Shown here in pieces: positions 36,952-44,217 of a DNA stretch of 64,000 bases. Below the pieces are notes generated by a model. It worked only from the letters and a program-made list of their open reading frames with translations, had not been told where the DNA came from and did not search any database. The stretch spans positions 255,398 through 319,397 of the forward strand of contig NZ_GL890825.1 of NCBI RefSeq assembly GCF_000211815.1, in the 5' to 3' direction. How positions within the stretch are numbered: position 1 is the first letter of the stretch; every line of letters begins with the position of its first letter. A program made the translations under genes and the position numbers. The DNA comes from Moorena producens 3L. GTDB taxonomy: Bacteria > Cyanobacteriota > Cyanobacteriia > Cyanobacteriales > Coleofasciculaceae.

Positions 36952-37099
36952 GGCGTTGCTGAATTAAGGAATGAATGCGCGATCATTTGGTTTGATTGAA
37001 GCCCCCTAAATCCCCCAATTCTGGGGGACTTTGATAGTTTTGTTCCCCCCAGAATTGGGGGGCTAGGGGGGCAAAACCATACGCATAATCAGCAACGCC
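36952..37099. mobile_element. MITE M1, copy 3 (3' end of the reductase gene)
   Basis: It runs from GGCGTTGCTGA to TCAGCAACGCC (148 bp), flanked on both sides by AGTATTAG (36944-36951, 37100-37107), an exact 8-bp duplication. Its interior carries another common palindrome (CCCCCTAAATCCCCCAATTC facing its complement). Confidence 0.85.
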
Positions 37100-38074
37100 A
37101 GTATTAGAAGCTTTAGGAGGTTGACTACGACGGATGTCGCGCCAAATCTGAGTAGCTGCTAATGCTCCATCGGCAGCAGCAATGACAACCTGATTCAGTC
37201 CTACCTTTAAATCACCAATGGCAAAGATCCGAGGATGGGAAGTGCGGGCCATTTTATCTGTAACCAGATTCCCTCCCTTCTTCTCCAAATCAAATGTGTC
37301 TAGATATTCGGCATGGTATTTGGAACCCATGGAAATCAAGCCAGCTTCCAACTCAATTACTCCACCATCCGTTAATTCTACTCCAGTCATCTGATGGTCT
37401 TCCCCTAAAAATTGCTCAACTGGGGTTTCTATGATTTCATAACCCTGTTGTTGTATTTTTTGTCGCAATTCATCATTTACCTCGAACAATCCTTGGGTAA
37501 ATAAAGTAATTTCAGAAGTAAACCAACCCAGAGGAAAAACTACTTCCGCATTACCTGCCGTGCTAGCAAATACCCCCACCTTTTTATCAGCCATTTCATA
37601 TCCATCACAAATCAGACAGACATGGAGGTTATAACCTGCGTAGTCATAGACATTTCGCATATTTTCCAAGGCTGGTAGATAGTCAATAATGCCACTAGCA
37701 GCAATCAGGTATTTAGCTCGAAAGGTATAGTTTTCACTATTGTTTCGACCGACTTTTACTCGTACAGCAAACGTCTCACCCTCATCAATTACTTCTTCGA
37801 CAAAAGCATCTAGTATATCACCACCGATAGACAAATAATGCTCTTTACCTTGTCTAAGAACAGAACGACCAGGGGTATCGGGAGGTAAACCCAGGTAATT
37901 GTGGAGTTCCTGCATCCAAAAAGAGCGGGCTTTGCCTTTATCGATAATCAACGTATTGAGTAAGTAACGCTGGAGATAGATTCCCGCAGAAAGACCTCCT
38001 GCGCCACCTCCCACAATAATGGTGTCGTAAATTTTGTCAGTGGATTCTTGAAGATTTTGTTTTTTGAGTTTCAT
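36983..38074 (-). CDS. Thioredoxin-reductase-like FAD oxidoreductase with MITE-derived tail
   Basis: The core has FAD-binding DTIIVGGGAGGLSAG, the dithiol CLICDGYE (CxxC), the NADPH-binding GVFASTAGNAEV and the C-terminal FAD motif IFAIGDLKVGLNQV. This places it in the thioredoxin reductase/AhpF superfamily; the physiological acceptor is not evident. ATG 38074 has an AGAGG ribosome-binding site, giving about 363 aa. The last 40 or so codons (GVADYAYGFAPLAPQ...) are read from MITE M1 and replace the natural C-terminus. The catalytic core ends before this, so activity may survive. Confidence 0.85.
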   Translation of the reverse strand: MKLKKQNLQESTDKIYDTIIVGGGAGGLSAGIYLQRYLLNTLIIDKGKARSFWMQELHNYLGLPPDTPGRSVLRQGKEHYLSIGGDILDAFVEEVIDEGETFAVRVKVGRNNSENYTFRAKYLIAASGIIDYLPALENMRNVYDYAGYNLHVCLICDGYEMADKKVGVFASTAGNAEVVFPLGWFTSEITLFTQGLFEVNDELRQKIQQQGYEIIETPVEQFLGEDHQMTGVELTDGGVIELEAGLISMGSKYHAEYLDTFDLEKKGGNLVTDKMARTSHPRIFAIGDLKVGLNQVVIAAADGALAATQIWRDIRRSQPPKASNTGVADYAYGFAPLAPQFWGEQNYQSPPELGDLGGFNQTK

Positions 38075-38111
38075 GATATTACCTCTGTAGTGGGTTGGAA
38101 TAAAATCTATC

Positions 38112-38375
38112 GTAAGCATTCAGCGATCAGCGGTCAGTGGTCAGCGGTCAGTGCTCAGCAGTCAGCTGATATAACAGAGATTAAGCCAATGCTTACCTAT
38201 TTGATTCAAAAGCTGAAAGGTAAGCATTCAGGCGTCAGCCTTCAGCCTTTAGCTGAAAGCTGAAAGCTGATAACTGATAGCTAATAGCTGATAACTGATA
38301 GCTGAAAGCTGATAACTGATAGCTAATAGCTGAAAGCTGAAAGCTGATAGCTGAAAGCTGATAGCTGAATACTTA
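38112..38375. repeat. Composite repeat D, copies 5 and 6 in tandem
   Basis: Copy 5 (38112-38196) runs GTAAGCATTCAGC to AATGCTTAC with GGTCAGTG/GGTCAGC units. Copy 6 (38220-38375) starts GTAAGCATTCAGG and ends GCTGAATACTTAA, with about twelve GCTGAAA/GCTGATAA units. A TTTGATTCAAAAG core lies between. Confidence 0.75.
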
Positions 38376-38398
38376 AACTATTCAAATGAAATTTGAAA

Positions 38399-39052
38399 TT
38401 AATTAAGATGTCCTGTTTTAACGTAAATTAAACAGCCTTCTTGACTAAAGGGAGTATGAGTACTGCCATCAGGATTGCGTATCCAAGTTCCTTTAGGATA
38501 AGTTCCATGTTCATCTTCAAACACCCCTTCAATCACATAAATTTCTTCTCCACCAAAATGACTATGGTGTTTAAAAATAGTTCCAGGTTCCCATTTAACT
38601 AGAGCAACATTTTCTGTACTATGAGTATGTAAGGGCATTACCTGTAATCCTTTAACTAAACCTGGAACCCAAGAATTATTAGTTGTATCGATTACTACTC
38701 GCTCTTGATCGTCAGGAGACATTTGCCATAGTTTCACCAGAATCGTACAACCTGATTCACTTTTAGGAGTATGGCTTGAACCTACGGGATTGCGGACATA
38801 AGTACCAGAGGGATAATCTCCTTTTTCATCAGAAAATATGCCATCTAAAACTAGAAATTCTTCACCACCACCATGAGTATGAGCAGAAAAGAAACTACCA
38901 GTTTCATAGCGAACCAGAGAGGTTGCTCTAGCTACTTCCTCTCCATCCCTTTCCAACATCCGACGCTGTACACCGGCCATAGGAGAATCAACCCAAGGTA
39001 GCTCTTCGCTATAGACAACAACTCGTTGACTTAAATCTGCATGAATCTGCAT
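38399..39052 (-). CDS. Double-cupin ChrR-like protein
   Basis: A 217-aa protein with two cupin domains. Domain 1 (to about residue 110) has FFSAHTHGGGEEFLVLDG and YPSGTYVRNPVGSSHTP. Domain 2 has IFKHHSHFGGEEIYVIEG and YPKGTWIRNPDGSTHTP. The His/Glu sets are the usual metal ligands. It resembles the ChrR cupin module known from anti-sigma factors and oxidative-stress proteins, but lacks the zinc-binding anti-sigma domain, so an enzymatic or sensing role is open. GGAGG precedes the ATG. It lies 41 bp after the SDR gene and is probably co-transcribed. Confidence 0.85.
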   Translation of the reverse strand: MQIHADLSQRVVVYSEELPWVDSPMAGVQRRMLERDGEEVARATSLVRYETGSFFSAHTHGGGEEFLVLDGIFSDEKGDYPSGTYVRNPVGSSHTPKSESGCTILVKLWQMSPDDQERVVIDTTNNSWVPGLVKGLQVMPLHTHSTENVALVKWEPGTIFKHHSHFGGEEIYVIEGVFEDEHGTYPKGTWIRNPDGSTHTPFSQEGCLIYVKTGHLN

Positions 39053-39092
39053 GGCAACCTCCTGACATTATGTTTATTGTTGGAATCTCTAA

Positions 39093-39854
39093 TTATTGCT
39101 TGAGATTGCTAGTACCATCACCACCAGCATCAACCCCACCATCCACAGGAAGAATCACGCCGGTAACCCAATTGGCATTAGCCAGATACAGCACTGCATC
39201 AGCAATATCTTTCGGTGTGCCAACTCTGCCAAGAGGCTGCTGCTGATTCAAATCATCCACAGTTTCTTGGTTCACTTCCCCCAGCAATGGTGTAAGAACA
39301 ATGCCAGGGGCTACAGCATTAATCCGAATCTTGTCTGCTGCTAGCTCCACAGATAAGTTTTTTACCATTGCTGTGATAGCAGCCTTCGCCATAATCGGTG
39401 CAGAAGACGGCAAAGCCTTAATCCCATTAAATGCAAGTATTGTACTGATGTTGACGACCGCGCCGCCATCCCCCTGCTTTCTCATCTGTTTGACGGTTTC
39501 CTGGGTTAGTGCAAAAGTACCCCTTACATATCCCAGGTACCGTGAGAGCTCGTCAATTGTGTAATCAGTGAAGTTCTTGACGGCAAAGATGCCTGCATTA
39601 TTAATCAAAACATCAACTCTACCAAACTTGGCAACGGTCTCAGTAACCATTTTAGGAGCGAATGTAGGATCAGTAATGTCCCCTGCTATAATCTGGATGC
39701 GATCAGGCTGATTCAGCTTTTGGGCTGCACTTTCAAGCTTTGAGAGAGTTCTGCCATTGATCATTACATTTGCCCCAGTGTTCAGAAACCCTTCAGCAAT
39801 TGCATAGCCTATGCCAGTTGCGCCACCTGTAATAATAACAGTTTGAGTGGCCAT
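39093..39854 (-). CDS. Short-chain dehydrogenase/reductase lacking the catalytic Tyr
   Basis: This 253-aa classical SDR has the TGGATGIGYAIAEGF cofactor site, NNAG (LINNAGIFA) and the C-terminal PVDGGVDAGG. The active-site Ser region is NISTILAF. The Tyr-x-x-x-Lys position reads PIMAK: Lys is kept but Tyr is Pro. The normal reductase mechanism therefore needs another proton donor, or the protein has a binding role. ATG 39854 is preceded by GGAGG; an upstream TTG is unlikely. Confidence 0.88.
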   Translation of the reverse strand: MATQTVIITGGATGIGYAIAEGFLNTGANVMINGRTLSKLESAAQKLNQPDRIQIIAGDITDPTFAPKMVTETVAKFGRVDVLINNAGIFAVKNFTDYTIDELSRYLGYVRGTFALTQETVKQMRKQGDGGAVVNISTILAFNGIKALPSSAPIMAKAAITAMVKNLSVELAADKIRINAVAPGIVLTPLLGEVNQETVDDLNQQQPLGRVGTPKDIADAVLYLANANWVTGVILPVDGGVDAGGDGTSNLKQ

Positions 39855-39936
39855 ACTATTTACCTCCAATTTAGTTCAACGATTCTTATCGGTTTACACC
39901 TCATGACAGCTAAGTAGTGGGAAATAACTAAGACTA

Positions 39937-39996
39937 ATTGTTAGCTCTGTCTAAAGTTTTGCCAATGTTGACAAAACTTTAGACAGAGCTAACAAT
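39937..39996. promoter_or_regulatory. Perfect 25-bp stem hairpin between hydrolase and SDR genes
   Basis: 39937-39961 is exactly complementary to 39972-39996 with a 10-nt loop. The stem contains TCTGTCTA and TAGACAGA, the half-sites of the TetR operators 1.8 kb away. It ends in a T-run (39996-40000). It could be an operator, a terminator/attenuator, or a mobile palindrome. Confidence 0.6.
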
Positions 39997-40051
39997 TTTT
40001 GTCCGACTACTTATACTGTCATTATACCTAATTATGGACTAATTTTCCTGA

Positions 40052-41085
40052 CTACTTAGGGGAATTAGAACGAACAAAGTTGCGAATGTAATTAGCAATC
40101 AACTCTAGATCTTCCTCAAGGGCAAAATGACCGGTATCTAGGATATGGAATTCGAGGTTTTTGAGATCCCGCTTGTAGGGATGGGCTCCTTCTTCGGGAA
40201 AGATGTAGTCACCTTTGCCCCAAACAATTAGGGTTGGAGGTTGAAACTGACGGAAATATTCCTGCCATTGTGGGTAGAGACTCGGGTTAGTACCATAGCT
40301 GTAAAACAGTTCCAATTGAATTTCTTTGTTGCCAGGACGGTCGAGCAAATATTGGTCGTGGAACCAATTGTCTGGAGCAATGGTTTCTGGATTGCGCACT
40401 CCATTAGTGTATTGCCACTTAGTCGATTCGAGGGTTAGAAAATCCGCTAGAACTTGAGCATTTTCAGGAGTTTTGTCCTGCCAGTAAGCCTTGAGTGGTT
40501 CCCAAAACTCTCGCAAACCTTCTTCATAGGCATTACCATTCTGCACAATCAGCCCTAGGGCGTGTTTTCAAAGTTTTCGGCAAGATTATGATCCCCCCCA
40601 GCCCCCCTTAAAAAAGGGGGGAGCCATACTCAAAGTCCCCCTTTTTTAAGGGGGACCAACGGGGGATCTCCGAGTTTGAAGACACGCCCTAGCACTTTGT
40701 TGGGATATTTGCTAGCTAGACGGTAACCTACTGGTGCGCCATAGTCCATCACATAGAGAAAGTATTGTTGTAAATCCAATTTAATCGTCAACTTTTCGAC
40801 GATATCTGCCAATTTATCAAAGCTATATTCAAATTCATCAACCTTCGGCATGGAACTGGCACCAAAACCAGGATAATCTGGGGCAATCAGGTGGAATTCG
40901 TCTGCAAGGGCGGGAATTAGATTTCGGAACATGTGGGAGGAAGTAGGAAATCCATGTAACAAGAGGATGGTAGGGGCGTTTTTGGAGCCAGCTTCCCGAT
41001 AGAAAATATCAAGTCCATGGCCAAAAGGCCACGCTACGCGAACAATCTCAATAGTTTTGTGCATTGTGGTGTTTAGGTTAGTCAT
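40052..41085 (-). pseudogene. Alpha/beta hydrolase split by an IS630-type MITE
   Basis: The 5' part (41085-40692) encodes the oxyanion HGFPTS region, PDYPGFGASS, and a nucleophile elbow replaced by YVMDYGAPVG (Asp as nucleophile, as in haloalkane dehalogenase/epoxide hydrolase-like members). The 3' part (from 40555) has LIVWGKGDYIFP (acid) and LDTGHFALEE (catalytic His). A 132-bp MITE plus one TA copy separates them. Removing these 134 bp restores a continuous 300-codon frame reading KVLGLIVQNGNAYEEG, a natural sequence for the family. A repeat A-derived peptide (RVAWPFGHG) also lies near residue 16. As it stands the gene encodes no full-length enzyme. Confidence 0.85.
40556..40691. mobile_element. 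MITE M2 (IS630/Tc1-like ends) in the hydrolase gene
   Basis: Inverted ends GGGCGTGTTTTCAAAG and CTTTGA...GACACGCCC flank a 132-bp unit (40558-40689). TA lies on both sides, the target duplication of IS630/Tc1 elements. Inside, GGGGGG and CCCCCC tracts form a large internal hairpin (CCCCCTTAAAAAAGGGG and CCCCTTTTTTAAGGGGG). Confidence 0.85.
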
Positions 41086-41155
41086 GATGATTACGTTCCT
41101 TGGTGATAATTGATTTAGTTTTTACAGTTCAAACTAGATGAGGAGAGCTTCAATT

Positions 41156-41758
41156 TTAGGGAGAAAGTTGAGCTAGTTGTTTCTCTAACTCTTGAATGCG
41201 AGCTTCTAGGGAAGCTTTCATTTGGGCAAATTCTTCTTCTGAATAACGAATCGGGATATGTTGGGGACAATTCCAGTCAAATGCCTCAACTTTAATTATG
41301 AATACTCGTCCCAATTCCGCCTGATAATTAGGATCGGCTAATTGATTGAGCAGTTGTGGGTCGTTATCAATAACTTGAGCCCTTCCCCAAATCTTTAATC
41401 GGCGACGGTGAGCGTAATCCATCAAAAATAGAAAAACGCGATCGCTTTCAGACAAGTTACCGACACTGATGTATTGCAGATTTCCTTGAAAATCCACAAA
41501 ACCCAAGGTTTTATCATCCAGAACTTTGAGGAATCCTTTGGGCCCTCCACGAAACTGGATGTAAGGCCAACCGTTACTGTTGACCGTACCCATATAGAAA
41601 CTATCCCGTGCAGCGATAAATTCTGTTTCTTTAGCAGTCAGAGTATCTGTGCTGATGCCTCGTTTGGCGAATTGGTCATAAATTTCCCGAGAGCCGTAGC
41701 GGGTTTGAGCGTTTTTGACTCCAGGGGTAAAAGCAATATTGGTAAATTGTCGTGCCAT
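41156..41758 (-). CDS. Pyridoxamine 5'-phosphate oxidase-like FMN protein
   Basis: A 200-aa split-barrel flavin protein of the PNPOx-like class: FIAARDSFYMGTVNSNGWPY, IQFRGGPKGFLKVLDDKTLG, DFQGNLQYISVGNL and RRLKIWGRAQVI. It lacks the full set of vitamin B6 oxidase residues I would expect, so a general FMN-dependent reductase or oxidase is likelier. A coiled C-terminus (SLEARIQELEKQLAQL) follows. The ATG has AAGGGGAT ahead of it. Two TetR operator-like palindromes lie 52-95 bp upstream. It heads a minus-strand run with the hydrolase, SDR and cupin genes. Confidence 0.85.
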   Translation of the reverse strand: MARQFTNIAFTPGVKNAQTRYGSREIYDQFAKRGISTDTLTAKETEFIAARDSFYMGTVNSNGWPYIQFRGGPKGFLKVLDDKTLGFVDFQGNLQYISVGNLSESDRVFLFLMDYAHRRRLKIWGRAQVIDNDPQLLNQLADPNYQAELGRVFIIKVEAFDWNCPQHIPIRYSEEEFAQMKASLEARIQELEKQLAQLSP

Positions 41759-41809
41759 CAGAAATCCCCTTATTTATCTAGACCGTTATTTATGTAAGCT
41801 GCATTTATG

Positions 41810-41964
41810 TAGACCGGTCTGTCTATTTTTAGGTTAATAGACAGGTCTGTATAAAGTCAAGGATTTTCCGCTGATTTTTTTGTAAAGTTTTGTTAAGCAG
41901 TGCCCGATAGTCACAGGACACTGAGGAGGGGAAAGTGTTAGCCTAAACTAGACAGACTTGTCTA
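41810..41964. promoter_or_regulatory. Three TetR operator palindromes in the divergent promoter
   Basis: Near-identical 16-mers occur at 41810-41825 (TAGACCGGTCTGTCTA), 41838-41853 (TAGACAGGTCTGTATA) and 41949-41964 (TAGACAGACTTGTCTA). The first two lie upstream of the PNPOx-like gene, the third 21 bp before the tetR ATG. This is the arrangement expected for autorepression and control of the divergent unit. A fourth half-site (TAGACCGTTA) is at about 41779. Confidence 0.8.
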
Positions 41965-41985
41965 TTCAAATCTGATTCAGTAACC

Positions 41986-42606
41986 ATGACCAAATTGACT
42001 TCATCTCGTAAACCAGTTCGCGATCGCATTTTAGAGAAAGCCTCTGAGCTCTTTTACAAAGAGGGTATTCAGAATGTGGGGATTGATCGCATCATTTCCG
42101 AGTCTGGTGTGGCCAAGATGTCACTTTACAACCACTTCAAATCGAAGGATGCTCTGATTGAAGCATTCCTACGACAGCGGGGCGAGAGCTGGCGTGCCTG
42201 GTTTATAGAAACTGTTGCCCAACATAGTTCAGATCCCAAAGAGCGTCTATTAGCAATCTTTGATGTGCTTCAATTATGGTTTGAGGCTCCAGATTTTCGC
42301 GGCTGTGCTTTCATTAACGCTACTGTAGAGTTGGCCAAGCCCAATCACCCAGGTTATCAGGCGGCTTTGGAGCACCAACAAGCGGTTTATGCCTATATTC
42401 TCGATCTGGCTCAAGCTACAGGCATTACTGATCCTGAATTATTGGCTCGACAGTTTTTACTGCTTGTGCAAGGCTCAATTGTTGTAGCGATGATGGAGGG
42501 GAACTCCATAGCAGCAGCACAAGGGAAAACCGTTGCTTCAGGATTATTAGGGAATAGGGAGTCGGGAGTCGGGAGTCGGGAGTCGGGAAGTCAGAAGAGG
42601 GAATAG
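41986..42606 (+). CDS. TetR-family repressor
   Basis: A 206-aa regulator. The N-terminal HTH (residues 12-60) is the TetR pattern: RILEKASELFYKEGIQNVGI, DRIISESGVAKMSLYNHFKS and KDALIEAFL. The C-terminal ligand domain resembles the TetR_C groups with FEAPDFRGCAFINA. The last ~15 residues (GNRESGVGSRESGSQKRE) are translated from a GGGAGTC-type heptamer array (42550-42600) that supplies the stop. It diverges from the redox gene set and probably represses it through the palindromes between. Confidence 0.92.
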   Translation: MTKLTSSRKPVRDRILEKASELFYKEGIQNVGIDRIISESGVAKMSLYNHFKSKDALIEAFLRQRGESWRAWFIETVAQHSSDPKERLLAIFDVLQLWFEAPDFRGCAFINATVELAKPNHPGYQAALEHQQAVYAYILDLAQATGITDPELLARQFLLLVQGSIVVAMMEGNSIAAAQGKTVASGLLGNRESGVGSRESGSQKRE

Positions 42607-42757
42607 GGAAATGCGATCGCACTGGTTTGTGGACGGTTGAGGGTCAATCAAAAAACCGTTGCGTCAATGGTGTAGATTAAATCAAGATCAACTATGACCA
42701 AGTCAACTATCGAGTTGTCGCTTTTTTCCCCGCGCCAAGCACGGGGGTTTTCAGCTT

Positions 42758-43096
42758 TCAAGAACTCTTCATAAATATGAAAGAGAAGATGGAAATTAGG
42801 ACAACACCAATAACGAGATTCTCGACAGGTAGGGTAGATTGAGGGTTTTCAAGAAAATTGACTGTCGGTCTGACCACATTTTCCAGATTTATGGGATTGT
42901 TAAACTGGACTTCTTGGAAATAAGAATAACTAGGCTCATAACTAGGCTCTTGGGGATTGATGAACACTAGAGAAACAGTTTGAGCCATCGGACTCACTTC
43001 GGCTAATTCTTCAAAAACCAAGTTACGGGTGCCGTTAGCAGTCCTGGCGATGGCTGGACTGGTTGAGTTATAATAGATATCTGTGGTGAGAGACAC
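42758..43096 (-). CDS. Small protein with a C-terminal membrane anchor
   Basis: A 112-aa frame from GTG 43096. It is polar, Asn/Ser/Pro-rich for 90 residues, then has one hydrophobic helix (LVIGVVLISIFSFIFMKSS) at the very C-terminus, i.e. tail-anchored topology. EPSYEPSYSYF is a short internal duplication. No family is recognised and there is no good ribosome-binding site. Confidence 0.5.
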   Translation of the reverse strand: MSLTTDIYYNSTSPAIARTANGTRNLVFEELAEVSPMAQTVSLVFINPQEPSYEPSYSYFQEVQFNNPINLENVVRPTVNFLENPQSTLPVENLVIGVVLISIFSFIFMKSS

Positions 43097-43428
43097 TTGA
43101 CTAATAAGTAGTACTATAACTAAGGTTACAGGTAAAGCACCGCCTAGGCTATAGGGGTTTCTAGTCCAATCATACCATTAATAGATAAGATTAATAGATA
43201 CGATTTATACTGAACAACTAAGACAGGAATAAAACTAAGCTCAAAGGAAGTTTAGGGACTAAGACTGTTGGCATTTTGCACTTATCAGCACGAGACCGAT
43301 GTACACAGATACCGGATAGACTCAGAGAACGTCTATCGGTTAGTCTATCCTGTATCTGTATGTAAAAACCCATGGTGTGCTTTTCTGGTTGATCAAATGC
43401 ATTCAGGGGGGACTATCCAAGCATGGTT
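43097..43428. other. Gap without a recognised gene
   Basis: CCGATGTACACAGATACCGG, ATAGACTCAGAGAACG and CTATCGGTTAGTCTATCC form loose inverted pieces around 43300-43350, with TATCCTGTATCTGTA opposite. A structured untranslated or promoter region is possible, but nothing can be assigned. Confidence 0.3.
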
Positions 43429-43746
43429 TTAAGCCATAGCTGGATAAAGCATCACCCCTAGAGACACCACACCAGCAATGATCATGAGTCCAGCTGGCAT
43501 AAACTTGCGAGTTTTAGCGAGCCGGATCGCAAAGACAATCACCAGTGCAGCTGCTACGGCTATCCCTAAGGTTTGTGCCCAGGGTTGTTCTTGAAGCTGC
43601 ATTATTCCAGCAAATATTAGCAATAAACCGCTAATTACACCAGAAATGAGAGATATTTTGCTTTTGGCTTTAGCATAGCCCATGATTCCCCCAATCAGGG
43701 CTAAGATGCCGTATAAGAGTACTGCTGCAATACTTAGATTCATCAT
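43429..43746 (-). CDS. TMEM14 family membrane protein
   Basis: This 105-aa protein has four hydrophobic helices: LSIAAVLLYGILALIGGIMG, a Lys-rich turn (YAKAKSKISL), SGVISGLLLIFAGI, then two more C-terminal helices with RKFMPAGLMIIAGV. This is the UPF0136/TMEM14 pattern; chloroplast relatives (FAX) export fatty acids, so lipid transport is a reasonable but unproven guess. The ATG at 43746 (or 43743) is preferred to TTG 43761. Confidence 0.85.
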   Translation of the reverse strand: MMNLSIAAVLLYGILALIGGIMGYAKAKSKISLISGVISGLLLIFAGIMQLQEQPWAQTLGIAVAAALVIVFAIRLAKTRKFMPAGLMIIAGVVSLGVMLYPAMA

Positions 43747-43845
43747 TAAATTTTTTGTCAAACTGAACTCAGTTATACCTCTAGCTCGATACTTCTTTGG
43801 TCAAGTCAGCAGAAAACTTAACATTAGGGAGTAGGGAGTAGGGAG

Positions 43846-44095
43846 TAGGGAGTAGGGAGATTGGATGCAGTCATTAATCGTAGGGTGGGCAGTGCCTAGC
43901 AACGGGATTGGCAAGCTTGGTCAATCTGTCTGATCCACTGCCCACCCTACATGAACCAAGCTGATTGAGACTGGTGCCAGATGTCAGGGAGTAGGGAGAT
44001 TGGATGCAGTCATTAATCCTAGGGTGGGCAGTGCCTAGCAACGGGATTGGCAAGCTTGGTCAATCTGTCTGATCCACTGCCCACCCTACATGAAC
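43846..44095. repeat. Direct duplication of a 111-bp palindromic unit
   Basis: 43846-43956 and 43985-44095 are the same sequence with one mismatch (TTAATCG/TTAATCC), offset by 139 bp. Each contains an inverted pair TAGGGTGGGCAGTG and CACTGCCCACCCTA. GGGAGTA heptamers precede both. 44122-44153 is a GGCAAGA array. Confidence 0.9.
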
Positions 44096-44217
44096 TTGGT
44101 GAGGTACATTTTTAATTTTAGGCAAGAGGCAAGAGGCAAGAGGCAAGAGGCAACATAAAAAAAATATTGTGTACCTCATTAATCTAAAAAATGCTCTAGT
44201 GATTGACTAGCAACTAA

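Noticed and set aside
42727..42752. CCCCG...CGGGG hairpin plus T-run after tetR, considered as a terminator
   Set aside because: The stem is only five base pairs, lies 120 bp past tetR, and resembles IS-end hairpins elsewhere.
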